64,000 nucleotides of DNA from Channallabes apus. Its lineage: Eukaryota > Chordata > Actinopteri > Siluriformes > Clariidae. The stretch lies in contig JAMASW010000037.1 of NCBI GenBank assembly GCA_030522415.1, positions 62,001 through 126,000 of the forward strand, written 5' to 3'. Below, piece after piece: positions 63,825 through 64,000 of this stretch. The notes beneath the pieces are model-generated. The model was not told the origin of the DNA and did not search any database. It worked only from the letters and a program-made list of their open reading frames with translations. Position 1 is the first letter of the stretch, and the number at the start of each line of letters is the position of its first letter. A program made the translations under genes and the position numbers.

Positions 63825-64000
63825 CATACATGTTGAAAAACCGCTTTCCAGAGCTCGTAGAGAGCTAAGAACGCAGCAAACGCTTTATCTCACCGTCTTG
63901 TGCATGAAAGTGAAAGAGATTATCATTTTCAATACAGTAATGCATTCTTTGCATACATGTTGAAAAACAACTTTTTTGTTCTTCTTTTTCTCATTTTGTT
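63825..64000 (+). repeat. S'' unit and start of an h unit, cut by the window end
   Basis: S'' (CCAGAGCTC) at 63825-63951 is followed by the first 49 bases of an L unit with a TTCTTTTTCTC tract, which would be h by context. The array therefore continues past the right edge, as it does past the left edge. Confidence 0.9.

Larger units (their letters stand above)
1..64000 (+). repeat. Satellite DNA array, two-length modular family, fills the window
   Basis: Every base belongs to a head-to-tail tandem array. Using CATACATGTTG as the unit start (sometimes CGTACATG or CATAAATG) I could step from unit to unit across the window with no unique sequence between. Long units are 229 or 226 bp and short units 127 bp; rare exceptions are 231, 227 and 223 bp, plus two aberrant composite units (1-328 and 8071-8358). 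All units point the same way; I saw no inversion and no transposon insertion. By hand count a 229-bp unit is about 32% GC: module A is about a quarter GC, the rest nearly 40% GC with several CpG. Stop codons interrupt all frames of ordinary units, so the array is non-coding. The setting suggests eukaryotic heterochromatin. Which chromosome region, and which species, cannot be told from the sequence. Confidence 0.97.

Noticed and set aside
1..64000. CRISPR array
   Set aside because: There are regular repeats but no unique spacers; the sequence between any two conserved motifs is itself repeated, and the units are far longer than CRISPR repeats.
1..64000. CENP-B box
   Set aside because: I looked for the known core TTCGnnnnAnnCGGG on both strands. 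TTCG occurs only at about 2563 without the rest, and the CCCGAGCTCG of d-type units does not fit the reverse pattern.
1..64000. Coding origin suggested by lengths that differ by multiples of 3
   Set aside because: The common lengths 229, 226, 127 and 223, and the A block of 102 or 99, differ by multiples of 3, but this is explained by slippage of TTC triplets in the tract plus one indel. All frames have stops, and 231-bp and 227-bp units break the rule.
1..64000. Transposon-derived repeat with terminal inverted repeats or target site duplications
   Set aside because: The inverted repeats seen are short and internal to each unit; there are no paired ends, no transposase remnant and no target-site duplications.
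1..64000. Telomere repeats or rDNA spacer
   Set aside because: No TTAGGG-, TTTAGGG- or TTAGG-type runs are present, and no rRNA gene or promoter-like sequence is seen at either edge.

Overview
The whole window is one uninterrupted satellite DNA array; I find no protein-coding gene, RNA gene, transposon or unique sequence in it. All of it is built from one AT-rich repeat family, read head to tail in one orientation. I walked the array unit by unit using the motif CATACATGTTG as the unit start and count about 320 units. Roughly 235 are long units (L; 229 or 226 bp) and about 85 are short units (S; 127 bp). S equals L minus one internal block (module A, 102 or 99 bp) whose edges share the short direct repeat GAAAA. 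The arrangement (long array, no genes, nested higher-order repeats, near-identical copies) points to heterochromatin of a eukaryote, such as a centromeric, pericentromeric, subtelomeric or sex-chromosome block. I do not recognise the family and cannot name the organism.

Unit types used in the entries. They are told apart by the T/C-rich tract after CAACTTTTTTG and by a few diagnostic bases. a: TTCTTCTTATTTTACTC. b: GATCTTCTTTTTTTACTC, with GAGCTTAG. c: TTCTTTTCCTC, with CAAATGC. d: TTCTTTTTCTC. e: TTCTTTTCCCC, with GATGAAC. f: type a lacking one TTC. g: d-like but starting AAAAATAAC. h: d-like 5' part with a GCCTGAAAG 3' part. Variants: a'' has GCCTGAAAG; b' has GATGAAC; b'' has AATCCAGAC; d' has AAACTC instead of AGACTC (all but the unit at 6808 also have TACGTAC and GATGAAC); e* has TTAATTGTG; S* has GTCAAAG; S'' has CCAGAGCTC; S2 is an S unit with GATGAAC and the palindromic 3' end.

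Layout. (1) 1-20165: an irregular mosaic based on the pentamer a-b-c-d-S (about 1037 bp), with segmental duplications of 1847, 1551 (out of register), 681, about 2910 and 1520 bp. (2) 20166 to about 34157: a regular higher-order repeat (HOR) of 18 units, 3594 bp, in 3.9 nearly identical copies. (3) About 34158-52459: a second HOR family based on S''-h-g-e-S-a-b''-e (1616 bp), with versions of 1842, 3009, 2653, 2427 and 579 bp made by gain or loss of whole units. (4) About 52281-64000: a copied mosaic of earlier parts, matching about 32258-39138 (offset 20023-20024), then about 40786-43568, then about 48417-50666.

The structure reads as a record of unequal exchange. Hybrid units mark crossover points at 2532, 15513 and 43569. 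Shared rare variants link distant blocks. One out-of-register join at 8200/8201 does not look like homologous exchange. Unit coordinates come from manual reading; percentages and type assignments are hand-made and should be confirmed by self-alignment.
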